A DNA stretch of 64,000 nucleotides from Rheum nobile (taxonomy: Eukaryota; Streptophyta; Magnoliopsida; Caryophyllales; Polygonaceae). The notes under the pieces are model-generated. The model worked only from the letters and a program-made list of their open reading frames with translations. It ran no database searches and had not been told where the DNA came from. Location: positions 124,001 to 188,000 of the forward strand of contig WOAB01000761.1 of NCBI GenBank assembly GCA_027886185.1. The letters are read 5' to 3'. Below, piece after piece: positions 31,197 through 42,388 of the stretch; position 1 is the stretch's first letter; the number at the start of each line of letters is the position of its first letter. The position numbers were made by a program, and so were the translations under genes.

Positions 31197-31769
31197 AAGT
31201 AACTTAAACGCAGCCATCGTATTGATCAACTTTCCATTATCCGCGTCATTACGACCCTTGAACTTGCACACAAACTGGCCCCTAGATGAAACTGTCACTG
31301 TCCTCGTATTGAAGTCGACTACCGCCCCATGACGCGTCAACCAGTCCATCACGAGAATAATGTCGTATGAAGCCATGGCTATACAAATCAAGTCAGCTTC
31401 AAACTTCCAACCCTGAATGGTCATTGGAAAGTTCGACAACCGCTTGGTTCCAACTAATTGTTCCCCATTGGGAAGATTAACCATAAACGGTTCACACACC
31501 TCATTGCATTTACGTCCTAACATATTTACGCAACTCTCAGACACAAACGAATGTGTAGCACCAAAATCAAATAATATGCAGACTGATGTAGAGTGTAGGT
31601 ATACATTACCTTGAGCAACATGAGCGTTTGGTCCATCGGCTTCATACATCTCATAGAGCCGCTGACCCTGACTGCCTGATGCAATCGGAGCCTTCCCCTT
31701 ATTCTGCATGGTAGACTGTGTAGCATCACTTCTTGCAGGCCTTGGTTGAGGTTGGTTATTATGGCTCAC
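31194..31769 (-). pseudogene. Chromovirus aspartic protease region
   Basis: Same frame as the RT, separated by TGA 31194-31196. It contains GQRLYEMYEADGPNAHVAQG, where the TR-GAG Gag diverges and ends, then CILFDFGATHSFVSESCV. The usual D-S-G-A-T-H-S active site is here DFGATHS, with Phe in place of Ser next to the catalytic Asp. The flap and C-terminal part ILVMDWLTRHGAVVDF are recognisable. Confidence 0.85.
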
Positions 31770-33060
31770 CGACCCTTGTTGGGACTCAGCCTCCTGATTT
31801 CTCCGTTTAGGGCAATAAGCCTACTGATGCCCTTCCTTTTCGCAAGTAAAGCACGTCCTCTTCCCCTTCCTGCATTCAGTGCTCTTATGTCCAGGTGTCC
31901 TATAATTGTAACACTGGACAAAGCCCTTACTCTTACCCGATCACTGAGTAGAACCAGACTAGGTCATTTGTGTCCTAGGCCGACTAGCCTTTGAGAAGTT
32001 GGACGGCAGAGCTGGCCGCTTGAACCCACCATTTTGTTGGCTACCACTCATCGACCTCTGTCAATTGCGCTTCTTTGCCGACTCCTCCAGAGTCACTTCT
32101 AGCTTGTAAGCAGCGTCCACATACTGCTCCAGAGTGGTACAACCATGACGCACCATCAATGGCTTAATGTCAGGGTTCATCCACTTGTAAAAGTGTTAGA
32201 TCTTCTGCTCCTCGGTCGCCACCTCACTTCCAGCATAGTGCAGCAGGTGGTTAAACTTAGCCGCCAGAGCAGTTACCTTCAACACTTCAGTCTTTGGGTA
32301 GAGGAACTCCTTATGTTTCTCCTCCCTCATAGCTCTGGAAGAAAAATGATCAGTCATCTTGGTCTTAAATATCGACCAAGTCAGCTCGAGATGATGAGCT
32401 AATCCTGTGCTTTCCCACCATTCACTCGTCCCATCCTTTAGCTGTAAAGAGGCGATGTGCACCTTCTCAGCTTCGGTGAAAACAATGTTCCTGAAGAGTC
32501 GTTCCATATGTAGGAACCAATAGGCCACCTTGACGGGTTCTCCAATACCGTCATATGAATCAGGCCTCATGGAATTGATCGCTTTCAGCGCACGACCATA
32601 GCTTCCTCCATGTCTCTGAACATGCATGGGAGGCCCAATGTCCATCGACCCCTCAATATTAGGAACAACTTGTGATATAGGTTTCTCTTGAGCTCGCGAC
32701 ATCCCTTGCCCAACCATCTCTGTGACTGCTTGCATCATAATCTGTCTTATCACTTCGACAACAGCATTGTCGAAGACAATTGGGAACAAGAGGTACTTAT
32801 CCCCTTCTTCCTCCCACCTGAGGGTTAGCTTGATGCGGGACATTCTCAGCTGGATTGTTATGAGATCTAGATTTAGTTTTGTCTTCCTGGTTCGCCGCAC
32901 TCCTTATCTGAATTCTGGAGGCGTTGCTCGGACCAGCTTCTTGACGAGTGGTGTTCCTAGTGTTCATCATCTGGTTGCGTTTTCGTTTATTAGATATAAG
33001 CCAATCGAATATGATATTACTAGTAATAAATACTTTAAATGCAATAATTAAGATAGACAT
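31770..33060 (-). pseudogene. Chromovirus Gag (Tekay-like), broken
   Basis: The gag domain at 32196-32780 is a clear homologue of the intact TR-GAG Gag (AYWFLHMERLFRNIVFTEAEK, SEWWESTG, KFNHLLHYAGS). A frameshift near 32810-32850 separates it from the N terminus (MMNTRNTTRQEAGPSN, start near 32970). A stop follows EEQKI at 32196. The zinc knuckles are damaged: the first reads CYNYRTPGHKSTEC, a Tyr replacing the second Cys, and the second has TAG 31821-31823 inside CFTCEKEGHQ-AYC. Confidence 0.9.
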
Positions 33061-33207
33061 CTAATAAACTCATCACTTATCATTAATGAAACACATCAAA
33101 AGTCAAACAACAACCAAAAGGTTAAAAAGGAAATAACATTAGGAGACTACTGCTCCATGATTGTCTAAAGTGGAAATGTTGGAAAGAAACAACTAATGCA
33201 CTATAAA
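33061..33207. other. Intergenic leader between upstream ORF and gag of the chromovirus
   Basis: 147 bp, AT-rich, no gene. Confidence 0.6.
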
Positions 33208-33475
33208 TCACCACTTCTTCTTGGGGTCCCGAAATAGGTCTTTATATGCCTTAGCCGTCATCCTCTTCTTCAGAGGTAGCTCTTCCTCCTTGTCGTCTGC
33301 TGGCCTCTTTTGCTTCGGATCACTCGGTCCCTTAGCAGACACTGATGGCTCACCAGACTTGTCCATATCACTCTCTTGAGGCTCGGAGCCTTTTGAAGTT
33401 TGCCCCCAAAGAGTCTCCAAGAACTTGCTGGCATCCTCTAGCTCATCCAGCACTAAATGGGCATACACTACTACA
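33208..33475 (-). pseudogene. C-terminal part of an extra ORF upstream of gag (ORF0)
   Basis: The minus strand reads YAHLVLDELEDASKFLETLW, then a charged Lys/Asp/Ser-rich tail ending KDLFRDPKKKW and a stop. The helical start resembles the last residues of the ORF at 52590-53408 (DDLKDEARNFVSTLNNW), which lies in the same place after a related LTR and primer site. The N-terminal part is removed by the CACTA-type terminus at 33476. Function unknown. Confidence 0.5.
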
Positions 33476-33766
33476 AATTTGGTTATATAACTCATAAAAT
33501 TTAATCCGGACCTACAAATTACAAAGTTGTCAAAAAATAGGAAAGCAGTATATATTCCAGATTATATGAAATAGCCGGGTTATAAACCTGTTTTATAATC
33601 CCGACGTACAACAAATTTTAAGCATTCGGGTTATATATTTATATTAAATATATTTGCCTATTTTATAATTCGGGTGTTCTTCAAGTTCTTAGTATCCGGG
33701 TTATTTACCTTCCCATTAAAAAAATTTAGTAATTGTACGATATCCGGGTTAATTGATTAAATGGAC
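33476..33766 (+). mobile_element. Terminus of a CACTA-type element with CCGGGTTATA repeats
   Basis: Starts CACTACTACAAATTT at 33476, followed by subterminal repeats around ATCCGG / CGGGTTAT (33510, 33576, 33628, 33668, 33696, 33744). A related terminus lies at 53409. A possible mate, AAATTTATAGTG, ends at 37685. The flanking triplets ATA and GTA do not match fully, so the right boundary is uncertain. Confidence 0.6.
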
Positions 33767-33769
33767 TTA

Positions 33770-34097
33770 GGGCTCATTTGGTATCGATACCAAAGATATG
33801 AGATATCGGGTATCGGTATGGATATCAAGATATGGGTATGAGTGATATCAAGATATCGGGTATGGGTATAGATATATATATGAGTGATATTTTTGATATA
33901 CCCAATTAATGATAGATATCAAAATAACACTATGATATTACTTTGATATCACTCATACACATACCTTGATAACCAAATCTGATACCAAACAACAGATATC
34001 AGTTTGATATCGATATCAGGATTATACCAAACAAAGATATAGGTATCAGTGATATCCATATCCATACCCATACCTGATATCAATATCAAACGGGCCT
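33770..34097. mobile_element. Tourist-type (PIF/Harbinger) MITE
   Basis: 328 bp with imperfect terminal inverted repeats GGGCTCATTTGGTATCGATA / AGGCCCGTTTGATATTGATA and a TTA target duplication at 33767-33769 and 34098-34100. The interior is built from GATATC-rich inverted segments and encodes nothing. Confidence 0.85.
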
Positions 34098-34100
34098 TTA

Positions 34101-34683
34101 GGGTTTTTTCTACCGATTATTCTCTGAATCCCCCTTACTGTGCCGTTTTGAATGCTCCCTTCCTTCACTAGCATGTTCCCATTAGCAAATATCGTCTCTC
34201 TCCTTGGGCTATCCGTCGCCACTAAGCTCGTCGCCGGTTTGAGTGTTTATCCTTCATTTTTATTTTTCTATCCCATCTTCACTATATATATCTTTATTTT
34301 ATATTTGCAGATAACTTCAGATTCATGGTTTTATATGAAATGGTCACTCCGACCCTTCTACGGTGCGTACTTGGCCTTGCTCCTCGTCGTTCGTGCTCAT
34401 CACCTCGAGTTCTTTTTCATTGTCGCCCCGCTAAATCAGAGATCTATCCTTTGTCTGAACCGCCACTTTACTAACTTCAAATTCATGGTTTTATATGATA
34501 TGAGTTTTTCTTTTTCAGTTTTTAGATCTGATGGTATTTTTGCTTTAATTTTGATTTTTTGTTGTTGAGATGTCTAGATCCAATTCTAGATCTGAACTTT
34601 GAGTTCATTTTGATGAGTAAGCCGTATTCATATATTTATTATTATTTTATATAGATGATGTATTTTAGTGATTGTAGTTTCTA
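34101..34683. other. Unassigned stretch
   Basis: About 580 bp between MITE and Helitron. A reading frame at 34152-34568 is hydrophobic but has no recognisable motif; I do not call it a gene. Confidence 0.4.
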
Positions 34684-35069
34684 CTAGTGTAGTACCCGTC
34701 CCTTGCACGGGATTTGTTTATTTTTTCTTACATTTAAAAAATAGTATATTTAAATTATAAATTTAATTGATATAGAATTATGTAGGTAGTGACGGTTATA
34801 GAAGTAGATAAATGCTAATATAAAAAAGAACTAATTGAATACAAAATATTAAAGAGATTGACAAAATATTATCGAAAGAGATACGAAACTCTCTATAACT
34901 TTAATAATAGTAAAAATTGGTTAAGTAATTTTGAAATGGGGATAGCCACATTCCTAACATCAATTCTACTAAAATGATAAAGCATAATCAAAATGTTCAT
35001 CTTATACATGACAATGAAACCCTAAACATAAAATCTGGTAAGATGTTCAAAATTGCTAGAAATTATTTA

Positions 35070-35325
35070 AAAAAACTTCCTTGTATACTACATTGGTTGT
35101 AGTATTAGATCTTTTTTGTTTTTTGTCGTATATCAAAATCTACAAACCTTTCTTGTTAGTAACTCTTGATGATGCAACAAAAAACTGATCATGAGTGAAA
35201 ACAGGGCGTGAAAGATACAAATTGGCATTTGTAATAGAATGGTTCTAGCTCTTGTTTATCGTCATAGCAAAACAGACACTCAAGGGAAGTTGTCTTCATT
35301 GAAACTTAAACGGGTATGAAGTGTC
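35070..35325 (-). pseudogene. C-terminal remnant of the Helitron helicase (RepHel)
   Basis: The minus strand reads PFKFQ, then QLPLSVCFAMTINKS, TNANLYLSRPVFTHDQFFVASSRVT and near the end TTTNVVYKEVF. These are the last PIF1-type helicase motifs of plant Helitron transposases, which unwind DNA during rolling-circle transposition. Stops occur (after PFKFQ and after TINKS). Everything upstream is missing. Confidence 0.85.
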
Positions 35326-35429
35326 TTATGATGACATAATCATGCGAGGAATCAAAATGTTATATCCATTATTGTTGCTTGAAATATTTTTCCTTGTTTG
35401 ACATGACTGTCGAGCTGTGTGGTTATTAG

Positions 35430-37375
35430 TCTTTTTCCTAATTTTGCTTTTGTAATCTTTGTGATTAACTTGTAATCTTTTTGCTTGATTTGTATTTAAA
35501 ATAAGAAAAAAATGAGTAATAGGTTTAGGATAATAATCTTTGATTTATAATTAGATTTATTTTAAAAAATTGAAAAAAGCAAATAATGACATGTGACGGT
35601 TTTAATGATGGAGTGTCATGTGGAGGTTTTAATGCGGGATTGTCAGGTGGTGTAATTAGGTTCTAGTTTAGTATATGTATAGTAGATTAAAAAAAATTGG
35701 ATTTATATATATTTAGGAAATTTAAGGTTTGTAATCTTTGTCATTAACTTGTAATCTTTGTGTTTGTTTTGTATGTAAATTAGGAAAAAAATGAGTGATA
35801 GATTTAGGATAATAATCTTTTGTTCATAATTAGATTTATTTTAAAAAATTGAAAATAACAAAAAATAACATGTGACGGTTTTAATACGGGAGTATCATAT
35901 GGTGTAATTAGGTTCTAGTTTAGTAGATATATTGTAGATTAGGAAATTTTAGATTTATATATAATTAAAAAACTTTTGATTTATAATCTTTGTGATTAAC
36001 TTGTAATCTTTGTGTTTGATTTGTATTTAAATTAGGAAAAAAGAGTGATGGGTTTAGGATAATAATCTTTGATTTATAATTACATTTATTTTAAAAAAAT
36101 TGAAAAAAAGCTGAAAATGACATGTGGTGGTTTTAATGAGGGAGTGTCATGTGGCGGTTTTAATGAGGGAGTGCCATATGGCGTAATTAGGTTATAGTTT
36201 AGTAGATATATAGTAGATTAGAAAATTTTGGATTTGTATATAATTAGGAAATTTTGGATTTGTATATAATTAGGAAATTTTGAATTTGTAATCTTTGTGA
36301 TTAACTTGTAATTTTTGTGATTGATTTGTATTTATATTAGGAAAAAATGAGTGATAAGTTTAGGATAATAATTGTCTATTTATAATTAGATTTATTTTAA
36401 AAAATTGAAAAAAGCAAAAAATAACATGTGACGGTTTTAATGAGGGAGTATAATGTGACGATTATAATTAGGGAGTGTCATGTGACGTAATTAGGTTCTA
36501 GTTTAGTAGATATATAGTAGATTAGGAAATTTTGGATTTGTATATAATCAGGAAATTTTGGATTTGTATATAATTAAAAAAAATTGGATTTGTAATCTTT
36601 GTGATTAACGTGTAATAATTGTGTTTGATTTGTATTTAAATTAGAAAAAAATGAGTGATAGGTTTAGGATAATAATCTTTAACTAATAATTAGATTTATT
36701 TTAAAAAATAAAAAGCAGAAAATGACATGTGGCGGTTTTAATGAGGGAGTGACGTGTGGCGGTTTTAATGAGGGAGTGTCATGTGGCATAATTAGGTTCT
36801 AGTTTAGTAGATATATAGTAGATTATAAATTTTTGGATTTGTACATAATTAGGAAATTTTGGATTTGTATATAATTAAAAAATTTTGGATTTGTAATCTT
36901 TGTGCTTGATTTGTATTTAAATTTAAAAAAAGTTAGTGATATGTTTAGGATAATAATCTTTGACTTATAATATATTTAAAAAAAGCATAAAATGACATGT
37001 GGTGGTTTTAATGAGAGAGTGTCATGTGAGGGTTTTAATGAGGGAGTGCCATGTATGTGTCCTAATTAGGTTCTAGTTTAGTAGATATATAGTAGATTAA
37101 GAAATTTTGGATTTGTACATAATTAGGAAATTTTGGATTTGTATATAATTAATAAATTTTGGATTTTAATCTTTGTGACTAAATTGTAATCTTTGTGCTT
37201 GATTTGTATTTAAATTAGGAATAAATGAGTGATAGGTTTAGGATAATAATCTTTAGTTAATAATTAGATTGATTTTAAAATTTTGAAAAAAAGCAGAAAA
37301 TGACATATGTCGATTTTAATGAGGGAGTGCCATATGGGGTAATTAGGTTCTTGTTTAGTAGATATATAGTAAATT
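35430..37375 (-). repeat. Seven tandem ~250-305-bp repeats ending in Helitron 5' termini
   Basis: The motif GGATAATAATCTTT starts near 35527, 35807, 36057, 36362, 36667, 36947 and 37240 (steps 280, 250, 305, 305, 280, 293). Each unit contains TGACATGTG(A/G)CGGTTTTAATGAGGGAGTG in one or two copies and ends TCTAGTTTAGTAGATATATAGTAGATTA, the reverse complement of a Helitron-like 5' terminus. AT-rich, no coding. Confidence 0.85.
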
Positions 37376-37698
37376 AGACATGGTAGGCTTAGGTCTTGCA
37401 ACTTTGCAAGTAATATGTAGATCAAGCATACAATCTCCTAGTCCGATGAGCTGTCTCCATCTTTTTATGATTAATTTTTAGATCTTGGCTTCTTCTAAAG
37501 TTACACTTATAACAAATTATATATGTGTTTTAAAGAAATTATCAAAGCGGTTATAAGATTCAACACAACTTTTACAATTGTTTCCTTTTCGTCGTCGTAG
37601 AAATATTTTTATGGTATTTTATAGTTTTGTATACAATTATTTTCACAAATCCTATTTATAGTAGACAATTCAAAAATTTATAGTGGTAAGTTTATTAT
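37376..37698. other. Spacer before the endogenous virus copy
   Basis: No gene. AAATTTATAGTG ending at 37685 could be the second end of the CACTA-type element that begins at 33476 (weak). Confidence 0.35.
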
Positions 37699-39251
37699 GG
37701 ATGTTAAGAAAATACATCAACAGTCCCGCAACTTTTGAAGATGTTAAGAAAATACATCAACAACATAACTATTCCAACCAAATCCTTCACACAATAGCTG
37801 AACAAGTAGAATTAATACATGATAAAATCAGCACTGAGACTATTAGATTTCCTAAAGACATATCTAGACCACATTTCCAAATTCAGGGTATCAAAAAAGA
37901 AATAGCCAAAAACACTTCTTTAAACCCTTCTCTTAGCCCCACGGAATTAATTGATCAAAAATTAAAAAGTGCTTCAATTAACTGTGTCGAAGAATGTAAC
38001 AATAGTTCCAACATAGACTCTAGCAGTTCCTCAGACAATTCTGAAAGAGAAAATAGTCCATCTGGTAAAAAGGCAATAGAAACCTTGCAGACCTACTTTG
38101 AGGAAAATCCCCTTGCCATTAACAGGTTAAGAAACAACCATGGTAGGCCTCAGGCACACAGAAAAGTATTCAGGAACACAGACACTAGAAACATCTATCA
38201 CTCCTCCTGACCTTCAATATGAAGAAAGATCTAAGTTCAGATCCACAAATTATAATGGACAATCTATCTATGAATGGAATATAGATGGTAAGTCCGAACA
38301 TGAAATATTTAACACCTTACAAGAAATGGGTATGGCTAATATAGCCTATACAGTTGGTAGAAAAGACCCCAAAACTTGTTTTTCACTTTTAACCACTAGA
38401 TTCACAGGCCAGCTTAGAAACTGCTGGGATAATGCTTTATTCTCCTTTCAAAGAGAAGAGATCCTAGAGTTTACCAATAATGATGGTGAACCAGAACCTG
38501 TCCACCAACTTATATACACCATAAGTATGCACTTTATAGGCAACCCCAGAGAGGAAATCCAAGCCAATAGAGAGATACTTTCTAATCTAAGATGTAGAAC
38601 CCTTAGTGACTATAGGTGGTATAAAGATGTTTTCCTGTCCTATGTCTATAAAAGAAATGACTGCAATAAGGGATATTGGAAAGAAAGGTTTGTTACCGGT
38701 CTTCCAAACTTATTTGTTGATAGGATAATTCAGAAAATAAAAGATGAAATCCAAACAGAAGAAATTCCGTGGAAAGACATGACCTATGGTCAACTAACAA
38801 CTTTTGTCAAAAAAGAAGGATTAGCCCTTTGCTCCGAATTAAAAATACAGGCCAAATATTGCAGAGAAAAAGGATCTAGAAGAAAAGAACTAGGTAACTT
38901 CTGTGAGGCTTTTGGCCTTGCCAAAATAGAACCCCATTCTAATAGATATAAAAAGAGTCATAAAAATAAGCACAAAAAGTTCAATTCAGATAACAAATAT
39001 GAAAGACCTAGTTACCCACCTAAAAGAAGGTTTCAACCAAGAAAAACAGATAATAAGATCATCTGTTATAAATGTGGTAAACCTGGCCATAAGGCAAACA
39101 ACTGCAGACTAAAACAAAAAATTAATGAAATCTGTCAAGATGACAATAACTTGAAAAATATACTTACTAAAATCCTCTTAAAAGACTTTGAGGAAGATGT
39201 CTATGTCCCTGATTCTTCGGACTCCGAGAATTCAGGAACAACCCAATCGTA
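37699..39251 (+). pseudogene. Endogenous pararetrovirus copy 1: capsid-region fragment
   Basis: Homologous to the middle of the polyprotein at 42389-47122 but in opposite orientation. It begins with a 22-bp sequence present twice (37699-37720, 37738-37759), reads the spacer region, then the coat-protein-like domain with the zinc knuckle CYKCGKPGHKANNC (about 39064-39105), and stops at TAA 39250-39252 after GTTQS, just where homology ends. A deletion of about ten bases near 38195 shifts the frame between 37683-38210 and 38140-39252. At the place of the sister copy's stop it keeps CAA (37761-37763). Protease, RT and RNase H are absent. Confidence 0.85.
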
Positions 39252-39252
39252 A

Positions 39253-39680
39253 CAATGAACCCAGGTAATCATACTAATGAAAGACAGTAAAGAAAGAAGA
39301 CATTACTTAGGAGCAAACACAACAAAATAACAAAACTAAGAAATACACAAACTAGTGAATAGTAAAATAGCTATTTATAGCATGAATAGTAATATGTACA
39401 ATGACTTTTGAACAGTAATTTTAAATAGTAAACACCCTAATAGTGACTTTTCTAAATAGTAAAACTAAGAACGAAAGTAGGGAGAGAAATATGAACTGGA
39501 AACAAGGTCTTTTATAAGATCGTAAGAAAGAACTTACAAACTGTTGTATAGGACTATTGTTGAAAACTTCGAAAGGATCTTGAAAAACTTCAAAGACTAT
39601 TCTCGGATGATTTCTAGCTTAGGGATTTTGAGAGGGTTTCTCAACACAAGAGAGTCTGAAATCGGATAGATTGTGATACC
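39253..39680 (-). other. Virus-flanking non-coding segment with TATA motif
   Basis: No ORF. On the minus strand TTATAAAAGACC lies near 39510-39522. The segment ends at a leader-and-start-codon copy at 39681. It shares ATCCGATTTCA-AGACTCT with the main regulatory region near 40240-40260, so it is probably a rearranged viral leader. Confidence 0.4.
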
Positions 39681-40060
39681 ATGATCTATTATGTTTTAGG
39701 ACTATTTTTCTTAATCATAAGAGTTATTATTACAATTGGCTTGGGACCATCAACAAGGACCACCTAATGCATTGTGTTGACCAAGCGGTGGGACCACCCT
39801 CTTCATTGTGCTGACCAAGCGATTTTACGACTAAATAGAATGCGTCTAAATTGTAGTACCATAATTAATTACGTTTTTAGGAATTGTTTATCTTAATCAC
39901 AAGTGTTATTGTTATGATCGGCGTGGGACCAACGACCTGGACCACCCTATCCAGCGGGCTAAACCAACGGCTTTACGCGATACGTCCACGTAGACAATAG
40001 CAACAATAACAAGTATGACCTTGGTAAACAGTAACTAAAAGGCGTAATAATTATAATACT
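39681..40060 (-). repeat. Two viral leader copies with ORF start (tandem junction)
   Basis: On the minus strand, a leader copy from about 40060 to 39859 leads to ATGGTACTACAATTTAGACG (from 39858), which corresponds to the polyprotein start at 47122; only a few codons survive. It runs into a second, more diverged leader (about 39840-39690) leading to ATGGTATCACAATC at 39681. The first copy matches 47123-47312 over ~190 bp. This shows that viral units were joined head to tail. Confidence 0.8.
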
Positions 40061-40977
40061 ATAATTCCGACACCTCCCATAGTCGCTCGCCGTAGTTCAG
40101 CACTCTTCAAGGGCGGCCTTCTCCTGGCCAGCAAACGCCACCTTATGTTGGTGCTTCAAGGTCGTCGGTCTTGTTTCCTCATTGATGCCCCGCCGTTGCG
40201 AGGAGCTTGCTTATGTAACTCCGGTCGGGGGCTGCCCCCGGCTTTAGAGTCTTGAAATCGGATGCCTCAAAACAACTGAGGGCTTTGCCTTTTATAGGGA
40301 AAGGGAAGGGGCTAAACTCCTTTGTCCGTACAATTTTGTGGAACTGTAGTGTCACAAATGGGTTTCCTGTTGTAAGTGGTGTCTTGTCTCCTTTTTGAGT
40401 GGAGATCTGAGAGGGTCTCTTGTCTTCTTTTGCTTCTGAGTGGAATTTTGCTGACGGTGGTGTCTTGTCTCCTTTTTTAGTGGAGATCTGAGAGGGTCTC
40501 TTGTCTTCTTTGCTTCTGTCTTGTAATGGGCCTTTTATAGGAATTCTTGGGCTTCTTCATATTGGTTTGTTCTTCATGTTGGACTGTTCTTCTTCTTGGG
40601 CTGTTCTTCTTCATCTGAGAGGGTCTCTTGTCTTCTTTGCTTCTGTCTTGTAATGGGCCTTTTATAAGAATTCTTGGGCTTCTTCATATTGGATTGTTCT
40701 TCATGTTGGACTGTTCTTCTTCTTGGGCTGTTCTTCTTCTTAGGCTGTTCTTCTTCTTGGGTTGTTCTTCATGTTAGACTGTTCTTCTTCTTGGGCTCTT
40801 GTCGTAGGTCTTTTATCAGAGTAACGAGTTGTTTAAAGGAGGTAATCTAAAACAGGCTAGATTATACCCCCCGAAGTGAAAACATAAGGATTGTTCTTGA
40901 TCTTTTTCTTTTCTTTTCTTTTCTTTTCTTTTCTTTTCTTTTCTTTTCTTTTCTTTTCTTTTCTTTGACTATTTTGC
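40061..40977 (-). promoter_or_regulatory. Intergenic/promoter region of the endogenous pararetrovirus
   Basis: Lies between the downstream ORF and the next unit's leader. On the minus strand TATA motifs occur near 40535 (CCTATAAAAGGCCC) and 40290-40302 (CCTATAAAAGGCAAAG), the second followed by a ~420-nt leader to the start at 39858. The segment around the first TATA is duplicated (about 40495-40580 and 40618-40700). A (TTTTC)n tract of about 11 units lies at 40910-40966. Confidence 0.55.
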
Positions 40978-42171
40978 TTACATTGCATATGGGTCTTGTG
41001 CGAATTGCTCGAGATCATCTGCCGGAGAGGGCGGTGGAGTTGAATCCTGATTGTCACAACTTCCAGAGCAACTCTGTTTTTCACTGGCTATGTATTTGCG
41101 GAAAGCTTGAAAGGCTTCCCATTGTTTCAGCTGTTCCAACTGGTCTTCAGAAAGAGCAGGAGAAGGGTCTTTTGTTGGAGGAGGAGTGTAGGTAGCAATT
41201 TTTGTAGGGGGAGCCTTTGGTTGCGGGATGGTTGGTTGGGGTCTTTTTTGTAGGACAACCAGTTTTACTTTTGCAGTAGTTAAGGTGGAAATAATGAACT
41301 TTTCCCACCATCTTACCTTAAAGCGCCGACAGAGGGTAAGAGGGTAGTCTTGGGGTTGTATTTGTAGGGTTTCATAAGTCCAACAGGAAATTCAGGCAAC
41401 CCCAAAATCTCTGTGGAAACGGAGGGACTTTGTAAAGGGTTTATCCTCAGAAAGTTGAAGGTAAGTGTGATATGCATCTTTTATCTTTGTCGGATAAATG
41501 TCTTCCGTGGCTCCAAAAGTAATCCACCAGTTATAAAACCAGATCGGGAAACCATCGGGGCAGTGTTTGTCAAAAAAGAACCATGAGTGGTTGAAAGGTC
41601 TGAACAGGAATGTTCTTTCCCAAGAATCTTTGTAGTCTTGGTAAGAATAACCCGGGAGATTGGGAATAGCATTTGGAAGGGAGAAGGATTTTAAAGTCCA
41701 AGGGTTAGACCAATCTGTGGATACAAGAACATTGAGTATCTTGCACTTGGAGAAGGAGATACGCGAAGGGTCTGTTGTACACATGGTGTGGGAGATCTCT
41801 GCCGAGCCGGAGTCAACCAGGATAAACTCATAGAACTTTTGAGTTTTTGATGGGTTATCAGAGAACCAATGCAGACCAGGAGGGAAGAGTCTATTGATGT
41901 ATGGCTCTATTTGGTTTTGTGAAATAGGATTATGTTCTGGTGTGAGGTAGACTGTGGTGATTGGACTTGGCTTTAAGAAATACTGGAAAAAGGAGCTGTC
42001 TTTTTTGGGATCGGTCTTAACAGGAGTTTTTGGTGCCAAGAGGGCATGGTTGTAGGTAAGAGCTGGAAAGTCTGAGAGAGCTTGGAATCTGTTATGCATT
42101 GGAACCATGGTAGAAGAGGAAGATGGGCTGATGTAGTCCTGGGGGGTCTGTTTTTTACCTTTAGGTTCCAT
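40978..42171 (-). pseudogene. Downstream viral ORF of unknown function (one stop)
   Basis: 397 codons from ATG 42169-42171 to TAA 40978-40980, broken only by TGA 41392-41394; the frame is otherwise open and keeps its character (RRFKVRWWEKF shortly after the stop, Pro/Gln-rich C terminus). The conserved-looking middle is aromatic-rich: PGLHWFSDNPSKTQKFYEF, then RTFLFRPFNHSWFFFDKHC and FPIWFYNWWITFG. It lies downstream of RNase H, where caulimovirids often carry the inclusion-body/transactivator gene, but I cannot establish that identity. Similar ORFs seem to accompany related endogenous elements in other plants (memory, low weight). Confidence 0.6.
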
Positions 42172-42388
42172 GCTTTGAAGAGGCTTTTATAAAAAGGTAA
42201 GACGTTCTTTGACTTTCCTTTCAAGTTCTTGTAGAAACTCGCGAAGGGTAGTACTCTCGTCAAGCTCAAGTGTTTCTCTTATAGGTGGTATCCAGAGGCT
42301 ACGCTCAAGGCGTTCTTTGCATCTTTTGAAATGACTTCTCATAGGCAAAATTCTTTTAGCCCTGAGGAAAATGATTTGTAAAAAAGGA

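Larger units (their letters stand above)
34684..37375 (-). mobile_element. Non-autonomous Helitron with amplified 5' end
   Basis: Read on the minus strand, the 3' end has the hairpin CCCGT-GCAAGGG-ACGGG (34711-34695), seven bases, then CTAG at 34687-34684 followed by T, the Helitron hallmark. The 5' end near 37373 reads (T)CTACTATATATCTACTAAAC in most repeats. A helicase remnant is at 35070-35325. No Rep domain is present, and much of the interior has been replaced by the tandem array. Confidence 0.75.

Noticed and set aside
34670..34690. CACTA terminus reading TTTCTACTAGTG
   Set aside because: It overlaps the Helitron 3' CTAG end, which has better support (hairpin plus helicase), so the match is probably accidental.
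39668..39685. Retrotransposon primer binding site on the minus strand
   Set aside because: GGTATCACAATC aligns with the start codon of the viral polyprotein in the other leader copies and matches the tRNA only partly.
40857..41084. Lysine-rich 75-residue ORF
   Set aside because: Produced by the TTTTC repeat.
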